Source: Pararge aegeria (taxonomy: Eukaryota > Arthropoda > Insecta > Lepidoptera > Nymphalidae). From it: 64,000 nucleotides of DNA. The notes beneath the pieces are model-generated. The model made no database searches. It was not told where the DNA came from and worked only from the letters and a program-made list of their open reading frames with translations. Each line of letters opens with the position of its first letter. The first letter of the stretch is position 1. This document shows, in pieces, positions 54,401-64,000 of this stretch. The translations under genes and the position numbers were made by a program. The stretch spans positions 17,546,001-17,610,000 of the forward strand of contig NC_053183.1 in assembly GCF_905163445.1 (NCBI RefSeq). The letters run 5' to 3'.

Positions 54401-56327
54401 CAAAAAAGGAAATCAGTTAACGAAATGACATCATTATGTGGTCATCGTAGTGGATTCCTTTTGGATAAGTTTGTATAGGTTTCTTTTCAACCAACTTCCA
54501 ATAAAAAGGGTAATCCATTTAGTTGGTCAACTTAAAATTGTTTGTTTGAATGTTTTTATTGCACACACAAGAAATAGACAGGACACAAAAAAGGCAAATC
54601 AAGGATCATTAAATGATCTGGTGTAGATCAAGAAAGGAACTCCTCGATGGGCAATAATAAACTTCGCAATGAAATGAATCCTTGCATTCATTGATTAGTT
54701 TGACAACCTCCATGTCGCAGTGGAAGGCGTAGCCCCAGAAATTGATGGTTCTGGCTCCATGCCGGAAAACCCGGAACCACCCATTTCTAGGAATTTAGGA
54801 ATTAGCAATTTCAGAATTTTGTTCTGGTCTGGTGACAGGCTTTTAAAAAAAGGTGCCGCAGAGCGATTTCGCGTAGAAGCCGATTAGAGGTATATAATTG
54901 CCATACCACTAACAGGTTAGCCCGCTACCATCATAGAATGTGTCGTTACTTATCCTACCATGAGATTGAAACGTGTTGTGAAAAAAATTGATTGTCTGTA
55001 AAGTCGGCTTACTGACGATAGTTGAACGTGACAACGTCGTAAGAAAATACTGATGGAATGGTTGCATTTTTCAAAAGAAAATTTTAATTTTATTTGTTTG
55101 ATAGATATTATCGTTGCTATAAACAATTGACACCACATTCACTTTTCACTGCACTTCATCCTTGCCGAAAACATGTAAATGTATTATTGTATAGGAGCTG
55201 TCCACGCGGACGCATCGCTCACTCAAGTAGGAGAGAGACAGATGTCGAACGCGGAGGCCGACTGTGCCTCTTTGACGCTCGTTCCGCGCTCTCGCTTGCA
55301 CTTCAAGCCTTGAATGGAACGCCTCAGAGCGAGGTAACGCCGCATACGTCATGTTTTTTCGTGCGTGCAGCCGGCTCCATCGTATTATAAGACGTTGTCA
55401 CGTCAAAAAAAAGATATGCCGCCAAACAGCATTGCTGTGTTACGGTCTGAAGGGGCGGTACGGAAGTTTTACTGGCACATGAAGCTTAACACCTACGCTT
55501 CAGGTTGGGCGGCACTTCCTTGGATGTGTTCCTGACATATGCCCTGCGAAGAGTTATTCTGTTTATAGGCGAAGGCACAGTGAATACATGTTACTACAAT
55601 TAATATTATAACAAAATCACGAAATAATATAGAACGATGCATATTAAAAGTAAATTTCATAAGGAATCACCCTGTAAACATATTAAATCAAAAAAAGCAT
55701 ATTTATTTTTACATACAAACGAATCCAAAACATTTTAAGTGTTTTGTTATGACAACCCTATTGAAGATAAAAGACATAGCGCGCACAGTACCCACGCTGC
55801 GCGACGTAGACGATAGAGTGAAAGAAGTCGCATGATTTTAATTTTGCATGTGATGTTAGGGCTATATCTGATTCCTTTTAGTAGAAATTATGGCAGTGGT
55901 TACCCAAATACTATTGGGTTTCGGTTTCACAGATAAGTCACAGAGACAGAACAAAATGTAACTCTGTGAAGTATTATTCCGATTTTAAATTACACGTTGT
56001 ATAAGCTAAGATAGTATGGAAAGTAGACCCGATACATAAAATAATTACCTACATTCCACGCGACTTACCTACACTACAACTGCCGCTCGTCTCGACAGTC
56101 TGAAATACTTCGAAAACAGCTTAGTTTTTTAGTTTCCATACTGCTTTAATATATCAGGTGTGCTATATGGTTTGTCTGTCAATTATTATTACAATACAAA
56201 AAAGGGATTCATAGTAGTTAATTTCTTCTTTCCAGACCCAGACAATCCTCAGCCGGGGACTTCAAAAACCGACATAGACTCTAGCAAAGTGGACGAATCG
56301 ACGGGTAAAAAGGACAGCTGCAGTTGA
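36462..56327 (+). CDS. cAMP-dependent protein kinase inhibitor (PKI)
   Basis: Core exons are 49572-49745 and 56236-56327 (TGA 56325-56327). The first carries the PKI pseudosubstrate: an amphipathic VPREFLETG followed by GRTGRRNAMPDIL, matching the FIASGRTGRRNAIHDIL core of vertebrate PKI. Ala occupies the phospho-acceptor position, which is why PKI blocks the PKA catalytic subunit instead of being phosphorylated. A leucine-spaced stretch (ADLPSRLQQLVTT) corresponds to the nuclear export signal. The tail is acidic/polar and ends KKDSCS. A start at ATG 49580 gives 85 residues, close to the usual 70-80. An in-frame upstream exon, 36462-36528 (MTGVRVGRVPKRRRGARVKS, donor GTAAAG), would give a 110-residue form with a basic N-terminus. 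That exon is less certain. The introns are about 13.0 and 6.5 kb. Confidence 0.82.
38379..38566 (-). mobile_element. Metulj-like SINE with internal deletions
   Basis: 'aataaatatactacaacaat', 'cacccagacaatgaaaaat' and the head 'cactgcgccaatcggccgtc' at 38547-38566. The central 'agtaagcgtagc' segment is absent. It lies in PKI intron 1. Confidence 0.7.
40364..40521. mobile_element. Small inverted-repeat element related to 3669
   Basis: The ends are 'gccaagtgtgtgattttg' and 'gaaaatccaacacttggc', preceded internally by 'tctacgtttac' on the left and 'gtaggta' on the right. It is non-coding, although a 65-codon frame happens to cross it. Confidence 0.55.
42047..42540 (-). mobile_element. LINE 3' end of the CR1-type family
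   Basis: A (GAA)n tail on the left is followed by the complement of the LINE 3' UTR ('aaaggcggccttattgctgc'). It then gives a short minus-strand coding remnant (SSSLPIFKSRLKDYDLSLS) equivalent to SLAIFKSRVRHHYLSL in the longer element at 31785. The rest of the ORF is missing. Confidence 0.7.
44869..45272. mobile_element. Full copy of a four-member inverted-repeat family
   Basis: The left end 'tatacaacttgtcaccgaat' and 'tacgaaataatg' is an imperfect complement of the right end 'cattatttcga'-like plus 'atttacacgttgtgta'. The internal core has 'gacaaccctattgaagata', 'gcgacgtgtacctaatgaag', 'ttcggcttcacagataagt' and 'cctctaaagcctgtgaagta'. The unit is about 400 bp with no ORF. Sister copies are at 29971, 52644 and 55606. 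I do not recognise the family. Confidence 0.6.
45652..45880 (+). mobile_element. tRNA-derived SINE, second family, with a clear head
   Basis: The head 'atggcgcagcggtgagcgct' and B-box-like 'aggttctgttcctggcagg', then 'gctagttaccagcctaccaa', 'acatgccgctaagct' and 'aaccgattaggggcatagg'. The 3' segment ('aggttagcccg' onward) is missing or diverged. Confidence 0.7.
46363..46426. repeat. Perfect 20-bp hairpin
   Basis: CACAGGTTTTAAGCATTAGT (46363-46382) is exactly complementary to 46407-46426, with a 24-base loop. A TGAA tetranucleotide run lies nearby at 46266-46286. The hairpin is in PKI intron 1. Confidence 0.85.
47155..47590 (+). repeat. Middle-repetitive element carrying a foldback insertion
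   Basis: The host repeat has 'catgttttttctgccgcca' and 'actgtgtt' on the left. After the foldback at 47212-47386 it continues 'ggtctgaagggcgttgttgc', 'gaggcttaacacctacgtct', 'ccttgcatgccctgtgaag' and 'catcagctgggacatctgct'. It is the same family as 14340, 48455 and 55410. Confidence 0.65.
47212..47386. mobile_element. 175-bp foldback (palindromic) element
   Basis: Two arms of about 79 bases, starting CGGCAGGGTGATTACGTATC, are complementary except at three adjacent positions (CAA against GTT). They surround a loop of about 17 bases near 47290-47306. It interrupts the repeat 'gctgtgttccggtctgaag' between its GTT and CCGG. Termini read CAGGG...CCCTG. No coding capacity. Confidence 0.85.
48455..48860 (+). 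repeat. Middle-repetitive element interrupted by a hAT-like element
   Basis: 'tttctgccgctaagcagcat', 'tgctgtgtttcggttatgaa' and 'gaggcttaacacctacgcct' precede the insertion at 48582. 'ccttgcatgccgtgcgaggt' and 'gccatctgcttggtccgcca' follow it. It is the same family as 14340. Confidence 0.65.
48574..48733. mobile_element. hAT-like miniature element, third copy, exact 8-bp duplication
   Basis: The body is 48582-48725 (144 bp), CAGTGGCGTGCA...TGCACGCCACTG, flanked by GCCTCAGG at 48574-48581 and 48726-48733. Internal sequence resembles the copy at 2984 ('gtgcttttgtgc', 'tgtatg.agtgcacgcc'). Removing one duplication and the element restores the host repeat. Confidence 0.9.
49020..49050. repeat. 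(AAAT)n tail of a retroelement fragment
   Basis: Tandem AATA/AAAT units, followed at 49050-49160 by 'gtccagtcgttaggagttcg' and 'gaaacctgcatttctgagag', a diverged retroelement 3' segment also seen near 5930. Confidence 0.6.
51440..51640 (-). repeat. LINE 3' end, CR1-type family
   Basis: 'ttatttgcacacaaaacata', 'aaaggcggccttatcgttta' and 'ctctgacaggcaaccttagg' are the complement of the LINE 3' UTR. No coding part remains. Confidence 0.65.
51845..52222. mobile_element. Element with imperfect inverted ends and polypyrimidine tracts
   Basis: The left end 'cctatggacgtccataaatt' plus 'acgtgagg' is roughly complementary to the right end 'ctcacgtattttatgaacgc' plus 'cccctat'. Inside are C/T-rich blocks (51888-51905, 51930-51955, 52130-52190) and 'aatctcacgggagaatttt'. 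I judge it a non-autonomous DNA element; the superfamily is unknown. Confidence 0.5.
52644..52899. mobile_element. Member of the four-copy inverted-repeat family
   Basis: It shares 'gacaaccctattgaagata', 'gtgatgttagggctgta', 'ttcggtttcacagagacag' and 'catttacacgttgttta' with the copy at 44869, but lacks the left end. Confidence 0.6.
54698..54975 (+). mobile_element. tRNA-derived SINE, second family, diverged
   Basis: 'acctccatgtcgcagtggaa' (degraded A-box), 'gcgtagaagccgattagagg', 'aacaggttagcccgctacca' and 'taccatgagattg'. It is in intron 2 of PKI. Confidence 0.6.
55026..55403. mobile_element. Inverted-repeat element with a GC-rich centre
   Basis: ACGTGACAACGTCGTAA at 55026-55042 is complementary to TTATAAGACGTTGTCACGT at 55385-55403, apart from small differences. 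The interior at 55195-55375 is much richer in G and C than its surroundings and crosses a 98-codon open frame without homology. Probably a miniature DNA element. Confidence 0.5.
55606..56003. mobile_element. Member of the four-copy inverted-repeat family
   Basis: The left part 'cacgaaataatatagaacga' and 'aatcaccctgtaaacatatt' matches the copy at 44869. The core 'gacaaccctattgaagata' and terminus 'attacacgttgtata' are present. It ends about 230 bases before the last PKI exon. Confidence 0.6.
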
Positions 56328-58997
56328 GCTGTCTCTTCCGCACAGTCCCGAAGTGTCGCGGACTCACTGGACTTGCCCAAAGCTAAAATAATCTCAATAA
56401 GGGCCCTCACTCACTATGACATAGAAATTCTATCGCACGCTTAGACTGGGTATATGTGAGTCACGTGCAAAACAGTATAGCGCAGAATAGAACAGATTTT
56501 GTAATGTAATAATACAATGGCGTACAAAGGATCTTTGACCAGGACAGAAAAGACCTTTATTTTAATTGCCCACTTACGCTTGTGATCCGATCGATCGATC
56601 GATCCTCATATTCTGCTAATTCTGTCGTACGCTCTGCTGTCTCGCCTGCGTCTCAGCATAGACTTACACAATTTGCAACTGTAAAGCAAGTTTTGTTAGG
56701 CCAATTTTACTTTGACGTTATAGTGTTCCGACACTCAATAACGACTTAACGATTGCGAGCCGACAAATTTTATACTAATGGTATTAAATTTATGTCTGTA
56801 AAACGAATTTAATTAAGTCTGTTTTACTTTAACGACTTCACGATTCCGAGTTAGCAAATCTAATAGTGTATCTGATTGTACTTACTAGTTACTCGTAACA
56901 AACGCAACACCAAAGTTACGTTGATGTCTCGAATTTCAATGGAGTTATCAAAGTTCTCGTTCGTTTGTTCATGGCATTAGTCAAATTTACTTAAAAAATT
57001 ACATTGAGGTCGGTTGCATCCGTGATTATTGTCAGAACGACGTCCGAACTACATATTTGCACGCTCACAAAGTTAAAATGACCGCCCGTGCGTCCTTAAG
57101 ATTTCAATGTCAAAGAAAGTCAGGACTTAGGTACTAAATAGTATTATTAAGTTGTAAGTGCGTATCCATACCCACCTTAGTACGTGGATATGAATGTAGC
57201 TTTTTATGTCCTATGAGAAAGGACGATATATATATCTACCCTCTGAACAAACTGTGCTTTCTTTTTTTTTTTTAACTGGCTGTACGGTTTTAGATTTATA
57301 GGCCTTTTGAGCCGTATGTTGTTTAGTTATTAGAATTAACACAGTTTAGTAAACATACAGTAGGGAAATATAACATTTACTATACAGAGGAAATGCCTGA
57401 CGCATACCATTCTGTTGGGGAAACGGAGTAGTTATGAGGGACTTGCATCCTTTGCAGTCTTTGTGTCCCTCGATAGACCTATAAGTGAGAGTACAGATTC
57501 ATTTGCGTATTCACCACAAAATGAATGTACCTATTCACTGGCAATGGCTGTGGTCTTACAGCATTCGTTTAGTTTGTATTTCTAGGATGTAATTGTTATG
57601 ACATGCATTTGATCGACTTTGAGTAGAGAAGACCGGTTCTTTTATTGGAGTTGTATTTATCGACTATTGAGGCGGCTGATATTCTTGATTTAACCCGCGA
57701 TTTTAATGGTTTTTTATCAACCCAAAATTAGTTCAAAACAAAGCAAACAAAAGGATTCCAGAAATGACAGAACCTCTTTATAAACCTGCACAATGGATGT
57801 CTAAAAACGAAACTCTAATTTCGAATCTGATTTTCGAAAAATCTATTCTTAATTGCTAATGTCGTTTATTACCGCTCTTCAGGAATACGTTGCCTCAATT
57901 TCATTACACTTGGTTGTGTTGCGGTACTTCTTTATAGGTATAGATTGCGAGAACCGCTTGAATACCAAAACAAAATTTCAAGACTGTATGGTTGCTATAC
58001 TGTGGAGTTAATGTAGTGTGTACAAGAGATGTCGAATTTATATTGGTAAATGTTGAATTGTTTTTTTTTATTGCGTACATAAACTTCTGTTTAATCACGT
58101 ATCTCAACTATTTATGGTTTTAAATATTTATTTTTGAGTTTAAATAAGTTATGGTCATTGTTTTACTAAATTTTATATTTGTATATAATATTAAATATGT
58201 CCTCCAATTCCAAAGGGCCAGCGTGGTGGACTACGGCCTTAATCTCTTCTCACTGTAAGAGAAGACCCGTGCCCTGTGGTGGGCGGGTAATCGGTTGATA
58301 TGATGATGAAATGTTAAATAAATTTACAAAGAATGTTTTAGATATTTCTTCAATAGTCAAATAGTGTAAATTATTTTAAAGATATATTTAACAAGTATTT
58401 CTGGAACAATTATTATCGTTATTTTCATATCATATTCATTTACGTAACTGAAACACTATGCATTTTGTACCAGACAACCTTGGGGCATAACTCATTCATC
58501 TATGGTAGGTGCAAAAAAAAAAGATATTGAAATAAATGTCATAACAAAACTTTGCACGTATAATAAATAGTATCTAGAGAGTAAGTAAGGTGTGTAATTT
58601 GTGTAATTTTAACCCAGATGTTATAATGTACAAATAGGTATTGAAAATGAACAAATATATGCCTAGAATAGTAATATTGAACAAGTTTTTTTGTGTTTTA
58701 AAAAAGTAATAAATACACTGTATGAGTTACCCCGTGCTGCGAAAAAAGAATCGCGCGATTTTGATTACCGCGATTTATATTACGCGGACAGAATTTATAC
58801 GCACGCCAGATTTTTATCGATTTATATTACGCCGACGAAACTGCCAACTACCGCGCACTGCAAATAATTTCTTTACGATTATTGACGTATATGAATGAAT
58901 GAATATACACCATTTATTTCACACCACAAAAAGTACATAGAAAAAGGAATAGTATAACGAATAAAATTTGGCGGCCTTATCGCTTCATAGCGATTAT

Positions 58998-59286
58998 CTT
59001 AATATATATAAATCTCCAGTCACGATGTTTGTCCGCGATGGACTCCTAAACTACTTAACCGATTTTAAATTAAATTGGCACACCGTGAGCAGTCTGGTCC
59101 AACTTAAGAGATAGGATAGCTTAGATCTTTAAGTAAAGTCACAATTTTATTTTATTGCAAATTATTTGTCTATAATTAATTGACAGTCACATGTTATATG
59201 TTATAACTATACTCATTTAAGGCTTAGCGATACTGAATACTTTAAAAACAAAATCAAACGCAGACGAAGTCGCGGGCAACAGCTAG
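58998..59286 (+). mobile_element. Helitron-like element
   Basis: It has 'aaatctccagtcacgatgtt' and 'taaactacttaaccgatttt' near the start and ends 'gacgaagtcgcgggcaacag' then CTAG followed by T. The end motif is the same as at 15374 and 53077. Confidence 0.55.
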
Positions 59287-59634
59287 TATTATATATATAT
59301 TTGTATATATAGTTCACAGCATCTATAATGCATTTCTAAGATGGACAACAAAATATCTCCATCGCACCGAGTGACATTTCTATAAAATGACATTTTTTAA
59401 CGCACGAACTTTAAATCGGCAGTGTGGATATTCAACATCGATATTGCAAGATTACAAAGAAAAAAAAATAGCGCAAATGGTTTTCGCAGTGCGGGCTAGC
59501 TCTGATTAAAGTGGTCTGTAAACGCATCGATGACGATGTCAATTTGTTTTAGATGAAACGTTATGTCAAACTGTTTCAGATGGAATGTCAAATTGAAGGA
59601 AGTTTTGTTTAGCATGTTCATTTAATATTTTATC

Positions 59635-59815
59635 GGCCGTGGCTAGTTACCACCACACCGACGAGCCAAAGCGATTAAGCGTTCCAGTACGATGTCGCGT
59701 ACAAACCGATTCATGGTATGGGTTTAATATAACTTATATACCCCTAACAGGTTAGCCCGTTACCATCTTAGATTGCATCATCACTTACCAACTGGTGAGC
59801 TTGTAGAGGAATAAA
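59635..59815 (+). mobile_element. tRNA-derived SINE, second family, 3' two thirds
   Basis: 'gtggctagttaccaccacac', 'gatgtcgcgtacaaaccgat', 'aacaggttagcccgttacca' and 'catcatcacttaccaactgg'. The tRNA-like head is missing, as expected for 5' truncation. Confidence 0.65.
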
Positions 59816-62800
59816 TAAAAATTGCGAACGCAGAATACAAGCACTGATTATAATTCGAAACAAAGTGTCCTTCGTTTATAAACGCTTAATTCATTTATTA
59901 CGTCATACTAGGGTGTTTTGTTTTTTTTTTTCGCAATTAGTACAATTTATTTTTGTGATATCTATTGAGTGAGAATTGCGCATATTAGTATAAATTAGTC
60001 TTATTCATAAGTTTTACAAGTAGATTTGTGAGGAAAAGTACGAGTAAAGGATTTTTATGATAACATTTTTCACTAAGACCTACATATTATGCGATGCATG
60101 GACTTAAGATATGGGTGATATTTGAATGAAAACCGATCTGCTGTGCAGTGTAATTTTCATTTAAATCTCCGTTTACTTGCCTGGCTTTGTATATTGTTTG
60201 ATATTTAAATGTGATGTACTTTCGGCACTAATATCTTGGACAAAAGTTTTTCCACTTCTAATATTACGAATTTGCCTATAACAATAATAATATTATAACG
60301 GTAATTATATATTGTAACGTAATCATGTTAACTGTAGGTAATATTACCTATTGTGTTAAGTATAAGGCACGTTTTACATTGAGTGTTTTTATCGCGCGGC
60401 GTAATACAGTTACGTTTTATAGCGTTTAGTAATTTTGTATATTAGAAGGCAAATAAGTGTTAAATACGTAAAAGATTAAAATAAAATAACATGTTAAACT
60501 GTTTCCATATGATGGTTTTTTCAAATTATTCCTTTCATTTTGAATACCATCCAAGTTTAATGTTTATGCACAGGAAATTGATGTGTTTTTTATTCAAAAT
60601 CAGTGTGCTATTTCTCAGTTTAATTATTTACAAATCATTGCAGAATGAGTAGTGTGTTCATGAACAATTAAACATTTCTTAAATGGTGAAATGAGATGTA
60701 TCCAAGATAAGGCTATGTAAAGAATAGAAAATAAAGTAAAATAGTTTAAGTTAGTATGAAAGCTATGGGTCTTTTATCTTTTCTCTACATAAATTCGCCC
60801 TTAAATGACTTGAAACTTGCCTTGATATCTTTCTGACATCGAAATGTAATCAAAGTCAATTTTTCGATTTCTTGTCTCGTAAAATATTTATTGTAATGTA
60901 TGCAGTAAGGATTGATACAATTAATCGATCAAATCTATAAAATAATATATTATAGTGATTTTTCAATGTCAATAAAGTTAGGTAGGTACCAACTAGAAAC
61001 TAATAGAAAATCAATTTGTAACCAATAAATATTTGAAAGTATCCCCATAATATATTTAAGTAAGATTGCACAATAAACAAAAGTTGCGAGTGAAACTAAG
61101 TTGGTTTATTTTCAGACGCTTAATATTATAATTGAGTTATAAGCCGATCGGATGGGTCGAATCGTCTCAGATCGGTCCTGGAAATGAGCGCTACTTAATA
61201 ATTGTTTACCATTTTCGCGTCCTATTTCAATGAGATAAGACGAGTAAAGAGACGAGTTTTAAGGTGCCCTATGAGATACAATTACCTCATATGGCATCTT
61301 AAAACCTCAGGAATGGATCGGTTATCTAAAGGTGGACCATGCGCGACGCGTTTTAGTACAAAACAATTTTCCTATTATTTAACAGCTTTCCTCTACAGTT
61401 GTACATCTATGTACGAGTATATGACGAGACTGCCGTGCCATCAAATTTACTTGATGGCCTTTTTTATCCAATAAAAGTTTAGACGAAACAGACGCGATTA
61501 TTTCGCACGTGGATGTAAAGCCTTATTTTAATTTTATTCAAACACATATTTTACGAACTTATACGTATGTATCCGTATGTCACAATTCCGTCGTCTTAAT
61601 TTATGTTTAAAAATTTTAAATAATGATCCTAAATCAGTCTTACACAAATCTTTTTGATGAGTTCCAAAATTATTGCTATCCTTCTCTCTGTATTGCTTGC
61701 TAAAAAGGACTGCAAAGTGCCGAGTATGTGCAGCTTTTATTTTATTACGATCAATGAATTACATAGATTTGTGTGCGACCTAATTAAACCGATTTAGTCT
61801 ATGTATCTCGAAGTAGAATAAACTTAAAGTGTTAATAGACATGCAGTAGTAATAAAAATTTTGTACCTTTTGTATAATGCCAATAATAGGTGTAGGTACC
61901 CATTTATGCTTGATATGTACATAGTATAAGGGAAATATTTAATCCTTGAAAATATCTATTCTCTATAGTTAGATTATTCGTTCATATTTTTTTTTTCTTT
62001 ACAGTATTTTCTTTCTTGTTTTTGGTCTTTTAAGTGTCGCTAATCCAATGCTTAGTTCTAGCAAAACATGCTTTGTCACCCATTTTATGTGATTATTATT
62101 GCGAAAAACAACATGTACTTTCCCCTGCATTCAACTGCACACAATGCAATCATAATTTTCCTCTTAAAAGAAATGAACATTTTTAGTAGAGTTCTATGGT
62201 TTAAAATATAGGGAATAGATATATCCACTTCTTGTATTCATGTATTATCAATGAAAATTTACGCACATGCCTGTCCATAGGTCAATTATCTGCATATTTT
62301 TGCTTTTTTATTTTACTACTACCGACAAAGAGGATATTATCACTATGTTTCAACTGCCATGTCCGCACACAATAAATCGGAAAGAAGAGGTCCGTTTATT
62401 GGCAACCTATCCTTACCTTTACAATGTGTCTAATAAATAAAGTGATAAATGTATTGTTGTTCATCATATACACAATAAGACTCTTGAATTGTAACTATTT
62501 ATAAGTACTTATTATCAATACATTATCTCGTATTTATTTTTATACATTTCTGAAATCAAATACGTTTTAATAGTATCTAGTCTCGGTATTGTCTTTTCTG
62601 GGTTGTGTAAATAAACAATACATATTAAACCGTTTTTTATTTGCTTGCTTGCTTTTGTGTGTGCGTCCCGAAATAATCATTTTTTTAACCATGCTCTTAG
62701 TTTCTCAACATACCTCAAGCATTCCTTTTCTCACCTACATCTTTGATTGATTATTGAGTTAAATGGAGCTATTTTTTAGCATTAAAAATTTATCTTCAAA

Positions 62801-63069
62801 GTTACCTATACCTATACTTTTGTAATGTATCACAAATTATGGAAAATTACGAGAAACGTAGTAACGGATTATACTAATGATTCAATATTATGCGTGCTGA
62901 ATATCAGTCAATGCGCTGGGCTCGCTATTTCTATACCCGTCGGGTGCAAAACCCTAAATAGGCAACACATTTTTAAAATATATCAGCTCTCCTCCCTTCC
63001 TCTTCCTGAAATCATTGAGGATACAAACATTGCGCACGAAATTATAACACAGTTGCAACACCACCACGC

Positions 63070-63077
63070 TGACGTCA
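63070..63077. promoter_or_regulatory. Perfect cAMP-response-element-like palindrome upstream of WASp
   Basis: TGACGTCA lies about 290 bases before the WASp start codon. It is between two direct copies of GTTGCAACACCA (near 63052 and 63101). The 8-mer is the full CREB/ATF consensus. Function is inferred from the motif only. Confidence 0.35.
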
Positions 63078-63364
63078 TTTGACAACCGGTTTTTTCAAAA
63101 GTTGCAACACCAGTTTGATGATTGATGTTTCACGCACGGGATGTAGAGAAAGTAAATTTATATTTTTTTACTAAATTATACTCGCCCGATGTTGTAATAA
63201 ATGTTAATAAGTGCGAAATGCGTGTATCGCTGTGGTCCCTTTGTTACGAGTGCCAAAATAGAAGCGCCAAAAAGTTTACTATGTCGAAAAGTTGTCATGT
63301 CTGACACATCCATTTGGGCCTATTTAAAGTGATTTTATGAGTGTTTTTGTGCAAGTTTAACAGG

Positions 63365-63451
63365 ATGCCGAGGGGAGAGAATAGGCCGAGCGTCCTGTTG
63401 ACTCGGGACGAAAATGATCAGGTGTTCGGTCTCATCGGGCCTAAGTGCCAG
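63365..63451 (+). CDS. WASp: WASp (Wiskott-Aldrich syndrome protein), first coding exon
   Basis: The gene is partial: one exon of 29 codons, ATG at 63365 and donor CAG|GTTGGT at 63451/63452, with the rest beyond the window. It reads MPRGENRPSVLLTRDENDQV and continues FGLIGPKCQ. This matches the start of the WH1 domain of N-WASP/WASp (vertebrate 'SLLLTPQENESLFTFLGKKC'). WASp receives Cdc42/PIP2 signals and activates the Arp2/3 complex to nucleate branched actin. The WH1 domain binds WIP. No other coding exon follows up to 64000, so intron 1 is longer than 548 bases. The assignment rests on a short segment but the pattern is distinctive. Confidence 0.75.
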
Positions 63452-64000
63452 GTTGGTAAACTTTGAACATCCAACGTCCTTCGGTAAATTTCGTATTTAG
63501 TTGATTAGGAATAACATATCTGCATTTTATCACTTGCGGTTACGCTGATAAAAGTTGGTAATGACAGGTGTTTGATTAATGTGGGTTGTAGTACTTAAAA
63601 CCTGTTCATACTTTCGTATGTTTTCAACAATCGAGCTTATCTGCAATGTTAAATTATTAAAATAATATGATTCATCGTTATAAAATTTGAGAGCTCAGAA
63701 TTTCTATCACATGATCCAAAAAATTACAAATTCATAGTGTACACCACACTTAGGATAGTATGAGCAGTATGAGTGGTCTAAGCAGTTATAAGTATGGAAA
63801 CTGGTTTAATAAAGAAGAAGAACTCCACGAAGATCCTAGGAGGGATCCCAAAATTTCTTATTATGATTATAAAAGAGAAGATAGTTAGTAATAGTTATTT
63901 TTTTTTGAGATTTCTGATTTTCTAAAGTAATCACCAACAGTTTTCTGAACACCATTGACATGTTGTGGAGTTTCCGAGAAAGATAAAGCAGATCTCTATT
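63452..64000. other. Start of WASp intron 1
   Basis: AT-rich intron sequence after the GTTGGT donor. A short (GAA)n run lies near 63812-63822. No further exon or repeat family is recognised. Confidence 0.5.

Larger units (their letters stand above)
49746..56235. other. Second PKI intron, repeats only
   Basis: No exon is recognised. It includes a diverged copy of the 14340-type repeat (50510-50700), a LINE 3' end (51440-51640, minus), a polypyrimidine element (51845-52222) and two copies of the four-member inverted-repeat family (52644-52899, 55606-56003). It also includes a Helitron-like 3' end at 52905-53077 ('gcagctagt'), a SINE at 54698-54975 and an inverted-repeat element at 55026-55403. 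A 14340-type repeat lies at 55410-55590. Confidence 0.5.
56328..63364. other. PKI 3' region and PKI-WASp intergenic stretch
   Basis: No coding exon is recognised in 7 kb. The PKI 3' UTR starts here; its end is not clear, because AATAAA-like sites are scattered (for example near 60730). Repeats present are (GATC)n at 56587-56602, a retroelement tail at 58212-58310 ('gcgtggtggactacggcct'), a LINE end at 58905-58995, a Helitron-like element at 58998-59286 and a SINE at 59635-59815. From about 60 kb to 62.8 kb the sequence is plain AT-rich DNA. Confidence 0.45.

Noticed and set aside
55094..55390. 98-codon frame in a GC-rich patch
   Set aside because: It spans most of a non-coding inverted-repeat element; the translation shows no family signature.
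56587..56602. (GATC)n run considered as a regulatory site
   Set aside because: A short simple repeat with no supporting context.
62825..63082. 85-codon frame before WASp
   Set aside because: No homology and no splice link to the WASp exon; probably chance.
1..64000. Search for CRISPR arrays, operons, phage or integrated virus modules
   Set aside because: The repeats are dispersed transposable elements, not regularly spaced arrays. Every gene is eukaryotic and spliced, or a known single-exon type. The only reverse transcriptase genes are LINE-type without envelope or capsid genes.

Overview
This 64 kb window is nuclear DNA from a lepidopteran, most likely a butterfly. It is AT-rich. Its introns are short to very long and use GT-AG splice sites. 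The spaces between exons are filled with short interspersed elements typical of butterfly genomes: a Metulj-like tRNA-derived SINE, a second tRNA-derived SINE, LINE 3' ends with GAATTT tails, Helitron-like ends and many small inverted-repeat elements. There are no bacterial, CRISPR or viral gene modules. The species assignment is inferred from the repeats and the protein homologies, because no species-specific marker was found.

Layout from left to right. (1) 1-2764: a LINE remnant, then the last two coding exons of STT3A, the catalytic oligosaccharyltransferase subunit, on the + strand. (2) 7462-12717, minus: a seven-exon gene of 330 codons resembling the inner-kinetochore protein CENP-P. (3) 13861-22902, minus: EXD2, a DEDDy 3'-5' exonuclease, in ten coding exons (570 codons). 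(4) 24115-26568, plus: DDX23/Prp28, the U5 snRNP RNA helicase, as one uninterrupted 817-codon ORF. (5) 30670-35688, minus: a MICOS subunit of the MIC26/MIC27 (apolipoprotein O) family in five coding exons, with a 5'-truncated CR1-type LINE in one intron. (6) 36462-56327, plus: a cAMP-dependent protein kinase inhibitor (PKI) spread over about 20 kb. (7) 63365 onward, plus: the first coding exon of WASp, cut by the window edge.

All exon models were built by hand from translated homology and splice signals. In every complete gene the exon lengths add up to an intact reading frame, which supports the models independently. The genes are housekeeping or signalling functions with no common pathway. 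The only structural links are two divergent pairs that may share promoters: EXD2 with DDX23, and MIC26/27 with PKI.

The least ordinary content is the mobile-element layer. It includes a hAT-like miniature family with exact 8-bp target duplications in two of three copies. A 436-bp element has split a SINE and left an exact 8-bp duplication. There is also a 175-bp foldback element, a perfect 68-bp palindrome with no loop, a pair of 41-bp inverted repeats 834 bp apart, a four-copy inverted-repeat family, and a head-to-head pair of elements each carrying its own SINE. The CENP-P-like gene is the most interesting protein, because Lepidoptera are holocentric and lack CENP-A. I found no clear sign of a wholly new multi-gene system.
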